Counted from the first letter of the stretch, positions 27,376 to 36,089 are shown. The stretch is 64,000 nt of DNA from Sphingomonadales bacterium 12-68-11 (GCA_002279825.1 NCCV01000003.1:372001-436000), one strand, 5' to 3'. The notes: generated from the letters alone by a model not told the origin. Translations and numbers: made by a program.

Positions 27376-27935
27376 CAGTCGTGTGCCTCTTCTTCTTCGA
27401 GAGTTTCTTCAATTTCTTCGGCGCCGCTCGTATCGAGCGGACGGGTGGCGGCGATCAGCTTGTCGGTCAGGACCAGCTTGGCCGCATGAATGTTATCCAA
27501 AGCGATTTCGATGCGGCCGGCCTTGCGATCCTCGATCGCGACCGTCTCGCCCTCGATCCCGATCAACTCACCGCGCAACTCGCGCCTGCCCTTGCCGACA
27601 TCGACAAGCGCGATCTTGGCATCGTGTCCGGCCCAATCGGCAAAGTCGTGCGCGCGGGTCAGCGGCCGGTCGATGCCGGGCGAGCTCACTTCGAGGTGGT
27701 AGGCGCCCTCGATCAGCTCCTCGCCGCCGTCCTCGACCGCATCGATCGCGGCCGACACGCGGCGCGACAGTGCCATGCATTGCTCGACCACCAGTTGCCC
27801 GGTCGCCGGATCCTCGGCCATGATCTGCAGCGTACGCTCGTCGCCGGAACCGGTCAGCTTGACGCGCACCAGCGCGAAGCCGAGCGCGGCGGCTTCGGGT
27901 TCGATCACTTGGGTCAGGCGGGCAATGTCGGCCAC
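27375..27935 (-). CDS. rimP: Ribosome maturation factor RimP
   Basis: A 186-aa RimP. It has the N-terminal helical start I-A-R-L-T-Q-V-I-E-P, then A-L-G-F-A-L-V-R-V-K and the conserved Y-H-L-E-V-S-S-P-G-I-D-R-P-L near residue 95. A C-terminal SH3-like domain carries L-D-N-I-H-A-A-K-L-V. It assists 30S assembly. The GTG at 27935 is favoured because a GGAG lies five bases before it and the family N-terminus starts there, although the frame stays open further upstream. It is the first gene of the cluster. Confidence 0.93.
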   Translation of the reverse strand: MADIARLTQVIEPEAAALGFALVRVKLTGSGDERTLQIMAEDPATGQLVVEQCMALSRRVSAAIDAVEDGGEELIEGAYHLEVSSPGIDRPLTRAHDFADWAGHDAKIALVDVGKGRRELRGELIGIEGETVAIEDRKAGRIEIALDNIHAAKLVLTDKLIAATRPLDTSGAEEIEETLEEEEAHD

Positions 27936-28161
27936 TTCGGCTCCAGTGGTCTTGCGGCGAACGGTCTTCGGTGCCGGCCCCTTCCGGCGCCAGCCCCACC
28001 TTGTCGCAACAATGTCGGGATGAGGCGCAGATAGGCGCCGCGGTTTGGATTTGCAACCGCATTCCACGGCCGGGTTGCCGAGGCAATATCCACGGGTTAA
28101 CCTCGGCCCGGAAGAAGGACGCCGAGCACACATCGGCGACGAACATGAAGGGGATGTAAGC

Positions 28162-28680
28162 ATGAGATACGCGGTATTTGCGCTTGCCTTGGCGGCGGCC
28201 TCCGGCGGCGCGGTCGCACAGGCGCCGGCGGCCCCGGCGCCGGCCGCCACTTGGCAGTTCTTCGTGGCCGAAGGGGGCCGCAACGGCGCCGGCGTCCAGC
28301 GGCCCGACGGCTCGCAGATCGTCCTCAAGTGCGACAAGCCTGGTCGCCGCGAGGTCCATGCCTTGATCCTTGTGGGCGGCTCCGAGCGGCTGGCGGTTCC
28401 CAACAACCGGGCCGTTTCCCGGCCGATCAGGTTCCAATTCGATGGCGGTGCGCCGCGCACGGAGAACTGGGGCTTCTACGAGAAGTACGCGATGGCGCAG
28501 GGCAAGACTTCGGATCGCGCGCTGGCGCGGTTCGTCACCGGGCTGCGCGGCGCATCGAAAGTCGAAATGCGCCTCGACACGGGGATCGGCCCTGACGTCG
28601 ACATGGAGTTCGACACGTCCGGCTCGCGCGAGGCGATCGCGCGCGTTTACGAACTGTGCAAGGACAGCCCGCCCGCCTGA
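28162..28680 (+). CDS. Conserved secreted protein of unknown function
   Basis: A 172-aa protein with a clear signal peptide (cleavage near A-V-A-Q, residue 20) followed by a short Ala/Pro linker. The mature part contains W-Q-F-F-V-A-E-G-G, V-L-K-C-D-K-P-G and an acidic C-terminal section ending Y-E-L-C-K-D. The two Cys may form a disulfide. No function was recognised. It converges on pspF with 10 bp between stops and diverges from rimP. Confidence 0.7.
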   Translation: MRYAVFALALAAASGGAVAQAPAAPAPAATWQFFVAEGGRNGAGVQRPDGSQIVLKCDKPGRREVHALILVGGSERLAVPNNRAVSRPIRFQFDGGAPRTENWGFYEKYAMAQGKTSDRALARFVTGLRGASKVEMRLDTGIGPDVDMEFDTSGSREAIARVYELCKDSPPA

Positions 28681-28690
28681 CAATCGCCGC

Positions 28691-29737
<1,047 letters not shown>

Positions 29738-29789
29738 TCCTTAGCAGAAATTCCCAACTGGAGGCAATCCATGCCGTATTGTTGCAGTG

Positions 29790-29813
29790 ATACAGCTAGA
29801 AAACATGCTGTAT
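29790..29813. promoter_or_regulatory. Likely PspF upstream activating site
   Basis: A perfect 7-bp inverted repeat, ATACAGC (29790-29796) and GCTGTAT (29807-29813), has a 10-base spacer. It lies about 17 bp upstream of the sigma-54 promoter and between pspF and the psp operon. Binding by PspF is inferred from position and symmetry. Confidence 0.6.
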
Positions 29814-29829
29814 TTCAGCGACTTGGGAT

Positions 29830-29846
29830 TTGGCACGCTCCTTGCT
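29830..29846 (+). promoter_or_regulatory. Sigma-54 (-24/-12) promoter of the psp operon
   Basis: The sequence TTGGCACGCTCCTTGCT matches the sigma-54 consensus, with GG of TGGCAC and GC of TTGC at the required spacing. It lies 38 bp before the first small gene of the operon, a position suited to starting its mRNA. Confidence 0.9.
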
Positions 29847-29883
29847 AAAACGGTCCCAAGCACTCAACCGGAGGATTCCTACC

Positions 29884-30042
29884 ATGTACGATCGCAGCTT
29901 CTTCTCCAGCAAGCTCGGCCTCGCCGCGCTGGTGAGCATTGCCGCGATGGTGACGTTCAACGTCGTGGCGTTGACGCAGCAGTTGGGCATGATGCCGGTC
30001 GCCGAACTGGCCGCGAGCGCGCCTCTGGTGGAGGTCGCATGA
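29884..30042 (+). CDS. Small single-pass membrane protein, first gene of psp operon
   Basis: A 52-aa protein with a short basic/aromatic N-terminus (M-Y-D-R-S-F-F-S-S-K), one hydrophobic helix (about residues 11-31) and a short tail. A GGAGG ribosome-binding site lies about 10 bases before the ATG. Its stop overlaps the next ATG in ATGA, so it is probably coupled to PspA. No equivalent is known to me in E. coli psp. A role as membrane anchor or partner of PspA is inference from position. Confidence 0.75.
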   Translation: MYDRSFFSSKLGLAALVSIAAMVTFNVVALTQQLGMMPVAELAASAPLVEVA

Positions 30043-30896
30043 GCGGCGAGGACGGCAGCAAGCTGACCCCGATCGGCGGCATGCCGACCGGCGCGGCGTC
30101 GCGTCTCGATCGCGAGATCGAGCGGCTGCGTACTTCGCCGACGCCCGGCTTCGGCTCGGCCCCGGTGGATTCACCGCTTCGCAGCAACCCCGTTACCGGA
30201 GTACCCTGGATGGGCATTTTTTCGCGTACCCGCGACATTATCGCGGCCAATTTCAATGAACTGCTCGACCAGGCCGACGACCCGGCGAAGATGATCCGGA
30301 TGATCATCCTCGAAATGGAGGAGACGCTGGTCGAAGTGCGCGCGAGCGCCGCGCGCACGATCGCCGATCAGAAGGAAATGCACCGCCACACGGTCAAGCT
30401 CGAGAAGCTCCAGGCCGACTGGGGCGAGAAGGCGCAGCTCGCGCTGAGCAAGGACCGCGAGGACCTCGCCCGCGCCGCGCTGATGGAAAAGAAGCGCGCC
30501 GCCGAGATGGCCGACCAACTCAAGCAGGAGATCGCGGTACTTGACGATGCTTTGCGCGCCTACGAGCAGGACATCCAGAAGCTGCAGAGCCGCCTGCGCG
30601 AAGCGCGCAGCCGCCAGACGCAGATCGCCGCGCGCCTCGAAAGCGCCGAGAACCGCGTCAAACTGCGCAGCCTGATGACCAACGAGCGGGTCGACGAGGC
30701 GCTGACGCGCTTCGACCAGCTCGAGCGCAGGGTCGATTACGCCGAAGGCCGCGCCGATGCGCTGCGAATCGCCGAGGGCGGCAAGCCGTCGCTGTCGGAG
30801 GAAATTGCCGCGCTCGAAGGCACCGACAAGATCGACGAGGAACTCGAGGAAATGAAGCGCGCACTCGGACTGGGTAGCGACGGAAAGGAGGCCTAA
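30039..30896 (+). CDS. pspA: Phage shock protein A, with N-terminal extension
   Basis: The canonical PspA/IM30 core starts at M-G-I-F-S-R (ATG 30210, GGAG eight bases upstream). It runs as a long coiled coil with M-I-R-M-I-I-L-E-M-E-E-T-L-V-E-V-R. PspA coats stressed inner membranes and restrains PspF. The same frame is open to an ATG at 30039 with a strong GGAGGT and ATGA overlap. The 57 extra codons strongly prefer G or C in third positions, as real coding sequence does. Both the 285-aa and 228-aa forms may be made. Confidence 0.88.
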   Translation: MSGEDGSKLTPIGGMPTGAASRLDREIERLRTSPTPGFGSAPVDSPLRSNPVTGVPWMGIFSRTRDIIAANFNELLDQADDPAKMIRMIILEMEETLVEVRASAARTIADQKEMHRHTVKLEKLQADWGEKAQLALSKDREDLARAALMEKKRAAEMADQLKQEIAVLDDALRAYEQDIQKLQSRLREARSRQTQIAARLESAENRVKLRSLMTNERVDEALTRFDQLERRVDYAEGRADALRIAEGGKPSLSEEIAALEGTDKIDEELEEMKRALGLGSDGKEA

Positions 30897-30899
30897 GCC

Positions 30900-31205
30900 A
30901 TGGACGATTTCGCACCAGTGTTCGCGATCATGGCGATCTTCATCGGCCTGCCTTGGGTCATCATGCACTACATCACCAAGTGGAAGACCGCCGCGACGAT
31001 CACCACGGACGACGAAGTGCTGCTCGAGGAACTCTACAACCTCGCCAAGCGGCTCGACGAGCGAATGGACACGGTCGAGCGGCTGGTCGCCAGCGACAAC
31101 CCCGATTTCAAGCCGGCGCGCATCCAGCACGATCGCGACATCGACAACCAACCGCTGCGCGAGCTCGACCGCCTGCTCGCCGAAAAGAAAGGCCCGCGCC
31201 CGTGA
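30900..31205 (+). CDS. pspB: Phage shock protein B
   Basis: A 101-aa protein with one N-terminal transmembrane helix (about 5-24) and a cytosolic coiled coil. It contains L-Y-N-L-A-K-R-L-D-E-R-M-D-T-V-E-R-L-V and D-N-P-D-F-K, equivalent to the A-L-E-S-I-L-D-A-E-H-P-N-W-R region of E. coli PspB. It is longer than E. coli PspB (about 74 aa). In E. coli PspB with PspC senses envelope stress and recruits PspA. It follows pspA by 3 bp and overlaps pspC in GTGA. Confidence 0.88.
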   Translation: MDDFAPVFAIMAIFIGLPWVIMHYITKWKTAATITTDDEVLLEELYNLAKRLDERMDTVERLVASDNPDFKPARIQHDRDIDNQPLRELDRLLAEKKGPRP

Positions 31206-31576
31206 ACAGCCCCCGTACCACGCTTTACCGCGACAAGCAGAACGCCAAGCTGATGGGTGTTTGCTCTGGACTCGCGGACTACACCGGGATCGACGCTATT
31301 TGGTGGCGACTGGGCTTTGTGGTCCTGACGCTGGCCACCGGCTTCGGCATTCCGATCTACTTCGTGCTCGGGCTGCTATCGAGCAAGAAGCCAGCGCACC
31401 TCTACGTCGATCACGACGAGCAGAAGTACTGGCAGCGCGTGCGCCAGTCGCCGAAGCGCACCGCGCGCGAAATCCGCGCTAGGTTCCGCGACATTGATCG
31501 CCGCCTGGCCGAAGTCGAGACTTACTACGTCACCAGCAACCCGCGCCTGTCCGCCGAGATCGAGCGGCTGCGCTGA
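31202..31576 (+). CDS. pspC: Phage shock protein C
   Basis: A 124-aa protein. The PspC domain is at residues about 5-62 (L-Y-R-D-K-Q-N-A-K-L-M-G-V-C-S-G-L-A-D-Y), with a hydrophobic segment. A basic, helical C-terminal region ends L-S-A-E-I-E-R-L-R. This ending resembles the recurring module of the small proteins downstream. In E. coli PspC is a membrane sensor that pairs with PspB. The GTG start is inside the pspB stop (GTGA), so expression is probably coupled. Confidence 0.9.
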   Translation: MNSPRTTLYRDKQNAKLMGVCSGLADYTGIDAIWWRLGFVVLTLATGFGIPIYFVLGLLSSKKPAHLYVDHDEQKYWQRVRQSPKRTAREIRARFRDIDRRLAEVETYYVTSNPRLSAEIERLR

Positions 31577-31600
31577 AGCCTCGCCACAAGGAACCGCATC

Positions 31601-31903
31601 ATGAACCCCGCTACCCTGGGTGTCCTGATCCCTATCATCGCCCTGCTTATCCCGCTCGTCGCGATCTGGACCAGGCATCAACGAAAGATCGCGGAAATCA
31701 ACATTCGCGCCGCCAGCGAGAACTCGGCCGAGCGGGCGGCGCAATACGTCGGTCAGATCAAGGAGCTGGAGGAGCGGGTCCGCGTGCTCGAACGGATCGT
31801 CACCGACCGCGGCTACGATGTCGCTACGCAAATCGAAGCGCTGCGCGACCAGCGCCGTGTCGATGAACTTCTGACCGACCGGCGCGAGCCGGCCGCCAGC
31901 TAA
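31601..31903 (+). CDS. PspB-like small membrane coiled-coil protein 1
   Basis: A 100-aa protein. One N-terminal hydrophobic helix (about 5-23) is followed by a charged region predicted to be a coiled coil. The core R-V-R-V-L-E-R-I-V-T-D-R-G-Y-D and the end Q-I-E-A-L-R-D define the shared module of the array. Its layout is that of PspB, and the L-E-R-I-V-T-D segment aligns with the PspB L-E-S-I-L-D region. The function is unknown. It lies 24 bp after pspC in the sigma-54 operon. Confidence 0.75.
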   Translation: MNPATLGVLIPIIALLIPLVAIWTRHQRKIAEINIRAASENSAERAAQYVGQIKELEERVRVLERIVTDRGYDVATQIEALRDQRRVDELLTDRREPAAS

Positions 31904-31932
31904 ACTCCGGCACACGACAAGGGGGACTGACA

Positions 31933-32259
31933 ATGGAATGGGGTGGACCGTTCTTCGTGCTCGGCATCATCGCCATCAGCACGATCGGCTGGCTCGGCTC
32001 GAGTTGGATCCGGGCGCGCCACGGCTATCCGCTCGAGGATGAGTGGGGCGGCAAGACGCTGCGCGCCGACGATGCCGTTACCGAGCGGCTGCGCGACGAG
32101 AACGAGCGGCTGAAGGTCCGGCTCGAAGCGAGCGAGGACCGCCTCGCGGTGCTCGAGCGGATCGTGACTGACCGCGGCTTCTCGGTAGCCGCCCAGATCG
32201 AGGCGCTGCGCGATGAACCCGCCGCCCCCCGCGCCAGGTCGATAGGAGATCGCAGCTAA
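31933..32259 (+). CDS. PspB-like small membrane coiled-coil protein 2
   Basis: A 108-aa protein with a transmembrane helix at about 6-27. The juxtamembrane motif R-H-G-Y-P-L-E-D-E-W-G-G follows, then a coiled coil (L-R-D-E-N-E-R-L-K-V-R-L-E-A-S) and the module V-L-E-R-I-V-T-D-R-G-F-S...Q-I-E-A-L-R-D. The juxtamembrane motif recurs in the next protein, so these two are recent paralogues. Its stop and the next start share one base (TAATG). The function is unknown. Confidence 0.75.
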   Translation: MEWGGPFFVLGIIAISTIGWLGSSWIRARHGYPLEDEWGGKTLRADDAVTERLRDENERLKVRLEASEDRLAVLERIVTDRGFSVAAQIEALRDEPAAPRARSIGDRS

Positions 32260-32594
32260 TGCTCGAGCAACTGCTCCCCTATGTCGGTTGGGCGATCGGC
32301 GGCACGGTGTTCGTGTCGGTCGCCGGCATCCTCGCCGCGGTCCACAACACCCGGCTCAAGATCAAGCACGGCTACCCGCTCGAAGGCATGTGGGGCCAGT
32401 CGCTGAAGCCGGGGATGACCTCGGAAGCGACCGAGCGGGTCAAACTGTTGACCCAGGAGAACGCCCAGCTTCGCGCCGAGATCGGCTCGCTGCAGGACCG
32501 CCTGATCAATGTCGAGCGGATCGTCACCGACGGCGGCTATCGGCTCGGCCACGAGATCGAGCGGCTGCGCGACAAGGAAGGACACGTGCAATGA
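32259..32594 (+). CDS. PspB-like small membrane coiled-coil protein 3
   Basis: A 111-aa protein with a hydrophobic helix at about 9-28. The juxtamembrane motif K-H-G-Y-P-L-E-G-M-W-G-Q-S-L follows, then a coiled coil and V-E-R-I-V-T-D-G-G-Y-R...E-I-E-R-L-R-D. It is closely similar in plan to its upstream neighbour. The stop codon overlaps the following ATG in ATGA. The function is unknown; PspB-like partner binding is inferred. Confidence 0.75.
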   Translation: MLEQLLPYVGWAIGGTVFVSVAGILAAVHNTRLKIKHGYPLEGMWGQSLKPGMTSEATERVKLLTQENAQLRAEIGSLQDRLINVERIVTDGGYRLGHEIERLRDKEGHVQ

Positions 32595-32848
32595 ACCTGT
32601 GGACCGCGATCGTGGTGATCGTCGCGCTGCTGTGCCTGACCGAGCTTTTCAAGGCCAAGCACCGCGCGCGTCACGGAATCGTGACCGACATGATGGGCAA
32701 TGAGAAGCCGGTCATCCAGGAAAACGGCGAACTCAAACGCGAAGTCGAGGACCTGCGCGAGCGCATCAAGGTTCTCGAGCGCATCGCCACCGACGAGCGC
32801 GGCACCCGGCACCTCGCCGACCAGATCGAGAGCCTGCGGGATAAGTGA
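32591..32848 (+). CDS. PspB-like small membrane coiled-coil protein 4
   Basis: An 85-aa protein. A hydrophobic helix covers about 4-19, and R-A-R-H-G-I-V-T-D-M-M-G is a diverged juxtamembrane motif. A coiled coil with L-R-E-R-I-K-V-L-E-R-I-A-T-D-E follows, and the end is Q-I-E-S-L-R-D. It is shorter than its neighbours but keeps the complete module. It is coupled by ATGA to the gene before it. The function is unknown. Confidence 0.75.
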   Translation: MNLWTAIVVIVALLCLTELFKAKHRARHGIVTDMMGNEKPVIQENGELKREVEDLRERIKVLERIATDERGTRHLADQIESLRDK

Positions 32849-32877
32849 CCCGCCGGCGGTATGGGAGACACCCGACC

Positions 32878-33114
32878 ATGACTCAGGAAATGCTGATTGC
32901 CGCGAGCGCGCTGGTCGCCCTGCTGGTGATTTCGGCGGCGCTGCTGAAGGCCTGGCAGGACTGGATCGCGCTCAAGTCGCGCGAACTGGACCTGCGCCGG
33001 CCCACCGCCGGCGCCGACAGCGGCAACCGCGAAGGCGCCGCCCGGATCGAGCTGGCCGACCTCAAGGAACGGATCCGCAAGCTCGAGGCGATCGCCAGCG
33101 GGGTGGATTTGTGA
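32878..33114 (+). CDS. PspB-like small membrane coiled-coil protein 5
   Basis: A 78-aa protein with a hydrophobic helix at about 5-23. A basic stretch follows (L-K-S-R-E-L-D-L-R-R-P), then a shortened coiled coil, D-L-K-E-R-I-R-K-L-E-A-I-A-S-G-V-D. It lacks the T-D...I-E-x-L-R-D ending of the other copies and looks most like a minimal PspB. The ATG at 32878 has a GGGAGA nine bases upstream. It is probably the last gene of the psp operon, because a palindromic repeat follows. Confidence 0.7.
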   Translation: MTQEMLIAASALVALLVISAALLKAWQDWIALKSRELDLRRPTAGADSGNREGAARIELADLKERIRKLEAIASGVDL

Positions 33115-33150
33115 CGCCAAGCTGATAGTCCGCCCCCCGCCCCCGAAGTT

Positions 33151-33235
33151 CGTCGTTGCGAGGAGCGCAGCGACGAAGCAATCCAGGGCGTGGCGCGCGG
33201 TCGCTCTGGATTGCTGCGCTACGCTCGCAATGACG
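33151..33235. repeat. Palindromic intergenic repeat before sufE
   Basis: A left arm (33151-33186, starting CGTCGTTGCGAGGAGCG and ending GCAATCCAG) and a right arm (33206-33235, CTGGATTGC...CGCAATGACG) are reverse complements with few mismatches, around a short spacer. Elements with CGTCATTGCGAG and GCAATCCAG ends are common and scattered in many proteobacterial genomes (from memory). The repeat ends 12 bp before the likely sufE start. Confidence 0.85.
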
Positions 33236-33246
33236 AAGTCCTAGAT

Positions 33247-33663
33247 TTGCGCCCCCTCGCCGACATCGCCGAAGAATACGCGTTCCTCGACGCCGACGAT
33301 CGCTACCGCCTGCTGATCGAACTCGGCCGCGAACTCGACGAAATGCCGGCCGCGCTCCAGACCGACGCCACCTTGGTGCGCGGCTGCTCGGCCAGCGTGT
33401 GGGTCTATCCGACCGAAGCGGGGGGCCAGCTCCACTTCCTGGCCGACAGCAACGCCGCGATCACCAAGGGCATCGTCGCGTTGGTGATCGCCGCGGTGCA
33501 GAACCAGCCGGCGGCTGAAGTCGCCGTGATGGACGTCGCCGCCGCGCTCGAACCGTTCGATCTCAAGAACCAGCTCAGCTCCAACCGCACCCAGGGCGTG
33601 CCGAACATGATCGCGCTGGTGAAAGAACACGCCGCGCGGATTGCGGCGAGCCAGGGACGTTAG
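33247..33663 (+). CDS. sufE: Cysteine desulfuration protein SufE
   Basis: A protein of 138 aa from the TTG at 33247. It has L-A-D-I-A-E-E-Y at the start, R-Y-R-L-L-I-E-L-G-R, and the catalytic L-V-R-G-C-S-A-S-V-W. SufE takes sulfur from SufS to the SufBCD scaffold for Fe-S clusters. No good ATG exists. A GTG at 33190 would add 19 residues encoded by the palindromic repeat, which look foreign. The gene overlaps crtZ tail to tail by three bases. Confidence 0.88.
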   Translation: MRPLADIAEEYAFLDADDRYRLLIELGRELDEMPAALQTDATLVRGCSASVWVYPTEAGGQLHFLADSNAAITKGIVALVIAAVQNQPAAEVAVMDVAAALEPFDLKNQLSSNRTQGVPNMIALVKEHAARIAASQGR

Positions 33664-34181
33664 AGCGCGCCCGCGCTTTCGCGCACCACCGCGATGCCCG
33701 CTTCGCGCTGGCGCTTGAGTTCGGCCTTCAGCCTGGCCGGATCGCCCGCTACCACGAAGCCGAAGCTGACCCCGCCCTCCTTGCCGATCGTCGCGTGGTG
33801 GAGGTGGTGCGCCTGGACGACTCGCTTGAGGTAGCCGCGCCGCGGCACGTAGCGGAACCAGCGTTGGTGGACCAAGCCGTCGTGCAGCAGCGTGTAGATC
33901 ACGCCGTAGCCGAGCACGCCGAGCCCGATCCAGGTTCCGGGCCACCAGGCGTTCGCGCCCAGCACCCATTCGGATCCGACCGCGAACATCGCGATGCTGA
34001 GCGCGGCGCCGACCAGGCCGAACAGGTCGTTCTTCTCGAGCACATTGTCGTGCGGCTCGTGGTGGTCGCGGTGCCAAGCCCAGCCGAACCCGTGCATCAC
34101 GTACTTGTGGCTGGCCCACGCGACCCATTCCATCGCGGCGATGGTGGCGAGGACGATCAGCAGCGGGACGAACCAAGTCAT
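33660..34181 (-). CDS. crtZ: Beta-carotene hydroxylase CrtZ
   Basis: A 173-aa membrane-bound non-haem di-iron hydroxylase. The histidine clusters are H-K-Y-V-M-H (about 25), W-H-R-D-H-H (about 36), H-D-G-L-V-H-Q-R-W (about 100) and H-H-L-H-H (about 125), with hydrophobic helices between them. It adds hydroxyl groups at C3/C3' of beta-carotene to give zeaxanthin, in line with the yellow pigments of sphingomonads. No other crt gene is adjacent. The motifs are complete. Confidence 0.93.
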   Translation of the reverse strand: MTWFVPLLIVLATIAAMEWVAWASHKYVMHGFGWAWHRDHHEPHDNVLEKNDLFGLVGAALSIAMFAVGSEWVLGANAWWPGTWIGLGVLGYGVIYTLLHDGLVHQRWFRYVPRRGYLKRVVQAHHLHHATIGKEGGVSFGFVVAGDPARLKAELKRQREAGIAVVRESAGAL

Positions 34182-34257
34182 GCCCGCTAAATAGGCGCTT
34201 CATCGCGCCAAAGACAGCCCCGCTTGAAATGCCGGCCGCCGAGCGTAAGTGCCCTGC

Positions 34258-35688
34258 ATGGCCAGCAAACCGCGCACGCTTTTCGAGAAGATCTGGGACG
34301 AGCACGTCATCGAACGCCGCGACGACGGCACCTGCCTGATCTTCATCGACCGCCACCTCGTCCACGAAGTGACCAGCCCGCAGGCGTTCGAGGCGCTGCG
34401 GCTTAACGGGCGCACGGTCCGCCATCCTGAGCTGACGCTGGCGGTGCCCGACCACAATCTGCCGACCACCGCGCGAATCGATGCGCAGGGCAACCGCGTG
34501 CCAATTGCCGACATCGAAAGCCGCGACCAGCTTGCCGCGCTCGAACGCAATGCGCCCGCTTTCGGGGTGCGCTATTTCGGCGCCACCGCGCGCGAGCAGG
34601 GCATCGTCCACGTGGTCGGGCCCGAGCAGGGATTCAGCCTGCCCGGCACCACAATCGTGTGCGGCGACAGCCATACCGCCGCGCACGGCGGGGTCGGCGC
34701 GCTCGCGTTCGGGATCGGCACCAGCGAGGTCGAGCACGTGCTCGCCACCCAGACGCTGCTGCTGCGCGAATGGAAATCGATGGAAGTGCGCGTCGAAGGC
34801 GAACTCGGACCCGGCGTGTCCTCAAAGGACCTGATCCTGCATATCATCGGCGCGATCGGCACCGCCGGCGCAACCGGGCATGCGATCGAGTACCGCGGCA
34901 AAGTGTTCGAGGACATGAGCGTCGAAAGCCGGCTGACGGTCTGCAACATGAGCATCGAGGGCGGCGCCCGCGCGGGGATGATCGCGCCAGACGAGACCAC
35001 CTTCGCCTATCTCAAGGGCCGTCCGTTCGCACCAAAGGGCGCTGAATGGGACCAGGCGGTCGCTTACTGGCGCACGCTGCACACCGACCCGGGCGCGCGG
35101 TTCGACAAGACGGTCACGATCCAGGCCGCCGATGTCGAGCCGACCGTGACCTGGGGCACCAGCCCCGAGGACACCGTGGCGATCGGCGGCGTCGTGCCCG
35201 ATCCCGCCAGCTTCGCCGATCCCTCCAAGCAGAAAGCCGCGCAGGCCAGCCTCGACTACATGGGCCTCGCGCCCGGCCAGCGGATGGACGCGGTCGAGGT
35301 CCAGAACGTGTTCATCGGTTCGTGCACCAACAGCCGGATCGAGGACTTGCGCGCCGCCGCAGACGTGCTGCGCGGGCGGCACAAGGCGCCGGGCGTGAAG
35401 TGGGCGATCGTGGTGCCCGGCTCCGGGCTGGTCAAGGAGCAGGCCGAGGCCGAAGGGCTCGACAAAGTGTTCACCGAGGCCGGTCTCGAATGGCGCGAGC
35501 CGGGTTGCTCGGCCTGCCTGGGCATGAACCCCGACAAAGTGCCGCCAGGCGAGCGCTGCGCCTCGACCTCCAACCGCAACTTCGTCGGCAGGCAAGGACC
35601 GGGGGCGCGCACCCACCTCGTCAGCCCGGCGATGGCGGCGGCGGCAGCGGTTACCGGCCGGCTGACCGACGTGCGCGAGTTGGTGTGA
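34258..35688 (+). CDS. leuC: 3-isopropylmalate dehydratase large subunit
   Basis: A 476-aa aconitase-family subunit. It begins [10 protein letters not shown] and has the 4Fe-4S ligands in G-S-C-T-N-S-R and [10 protein letters not shown]. It isomerises 2- to 3-isopropylmalate with LeuD in leucine synthesis. Three small genes separate leuC from leuD (36772), while the region remains one strand with tiny gaps. The ATG at 34258 directly precedes the family start; a GTG at 34249 is possible. The stop overlaps the next GTG (GTGA). Confidence 0.96.
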   Translation: MASKPRTLFEKIWDEHVIERRDDGTCLIFIDRHLVHEVTSPQAFEALRLNGRTVRHPELTLAVPDHNLPTTARIDAQGNRVPIADIESRDQLAALERNAPAFGVRYFGATAREQGIVHVVGPEQGFSLPGTTIVCGDSHTAAHGGVGALAFGIGTSEVEHVLATQTLLLREWKSMEVRVEGELGPGVSSKDLILHIIGAIGTAGATGHAIEYRGKVFEDMSVESRLTVCNMSIEGGARAGMIAPDETTFAYLKGRPFAPKGAEWDQAVAYWRTLHTDPGARFDKTVTIQAADVEPTVTWGTSPEDTVAIGGVVPDPASFADPSKQKAAQASLDYMGLAPGQRMDAVEVQNVFIGSCTNSRIEDLRAAADVLRGRHKAPGVKWAIVVPGSGLVKEQAEAEGLDKVFTEAGLEWREPGCSACLGMNPDKVPPGERCASTSNRNFVGRQGPGARTHLVSPAMAAAAAVTGRLTDVRELV

Positions 35689-36089
35689 AGGGCCAGTGCC
35701 TCTGCGGCCGGGTGACCTTAGAAGTCTCTCGTCCCCCTGCGCTGATCAACGTGTGCAACTGCCGGTTTTGCCGTTCACTCGGCGCGGCCTGGGCGTACTA
35801 TCGGCCGGACGAGGTCGCCATAACGGGCGAGACCGGCACTTATCGGCGCGACGACATCGCTGAGGTGTGGCTGATCGCGCACTTCTGCCCGACCTGCGGT
35901 TCGACGACCCATTACACCCCGACCGAACGCGGCGATCCCGACGAGTGGGGCATCAACAGCCGGCTGTTTGCGCTGGATGAGCTCGCCGGCATCGCAGCAC
36001 GGTTTCAGGACGGGCGGAGGGTGGCGACCGCCGATGATACATTCGTTGTCACCGGGACCGGCCATATCGGCGACGGCAAGGCCTTCTGA
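35685..36089 (+). CDS. GFA-family (glutathione-dependent formaldehyde-activating-like) protein
   Basis: A 134-aa zinc-binding protein. The Cys ligands of the GFA fold are in G-Q-C-L-C-G-R-V (N-terminus), C-N-C-R-F-C-R and [10 protein letters not shown]. It is a beta-tent enzyme fold whose members are often annotated formaldehyde-activating enzyme, but the true substrate is unknown for most. The GTG start overlaps the leuC stop and begins V-K-G-Q-C, which fits the family start. Confidence 0.85.
   Translation: MKGQCLCGRVTLEVSRPPALINVCNCRFCRSLGAAWAYYRPDEVAITGETGTYRRDDIAEVWLIAHFCPTCGSTTHYTPTERGDPDEWGINSRLFALDELAGIAARFQDGRRVATADDTFVVTGTGHIGDGKAF

Noticed and set aside
32288..32590. Alternative start far upstream for array protein 4
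   Set aside because: It would overlap array protein 3 completely in another frame; the ATG coupled to the previous stop gives a complete helix and coiled coil.
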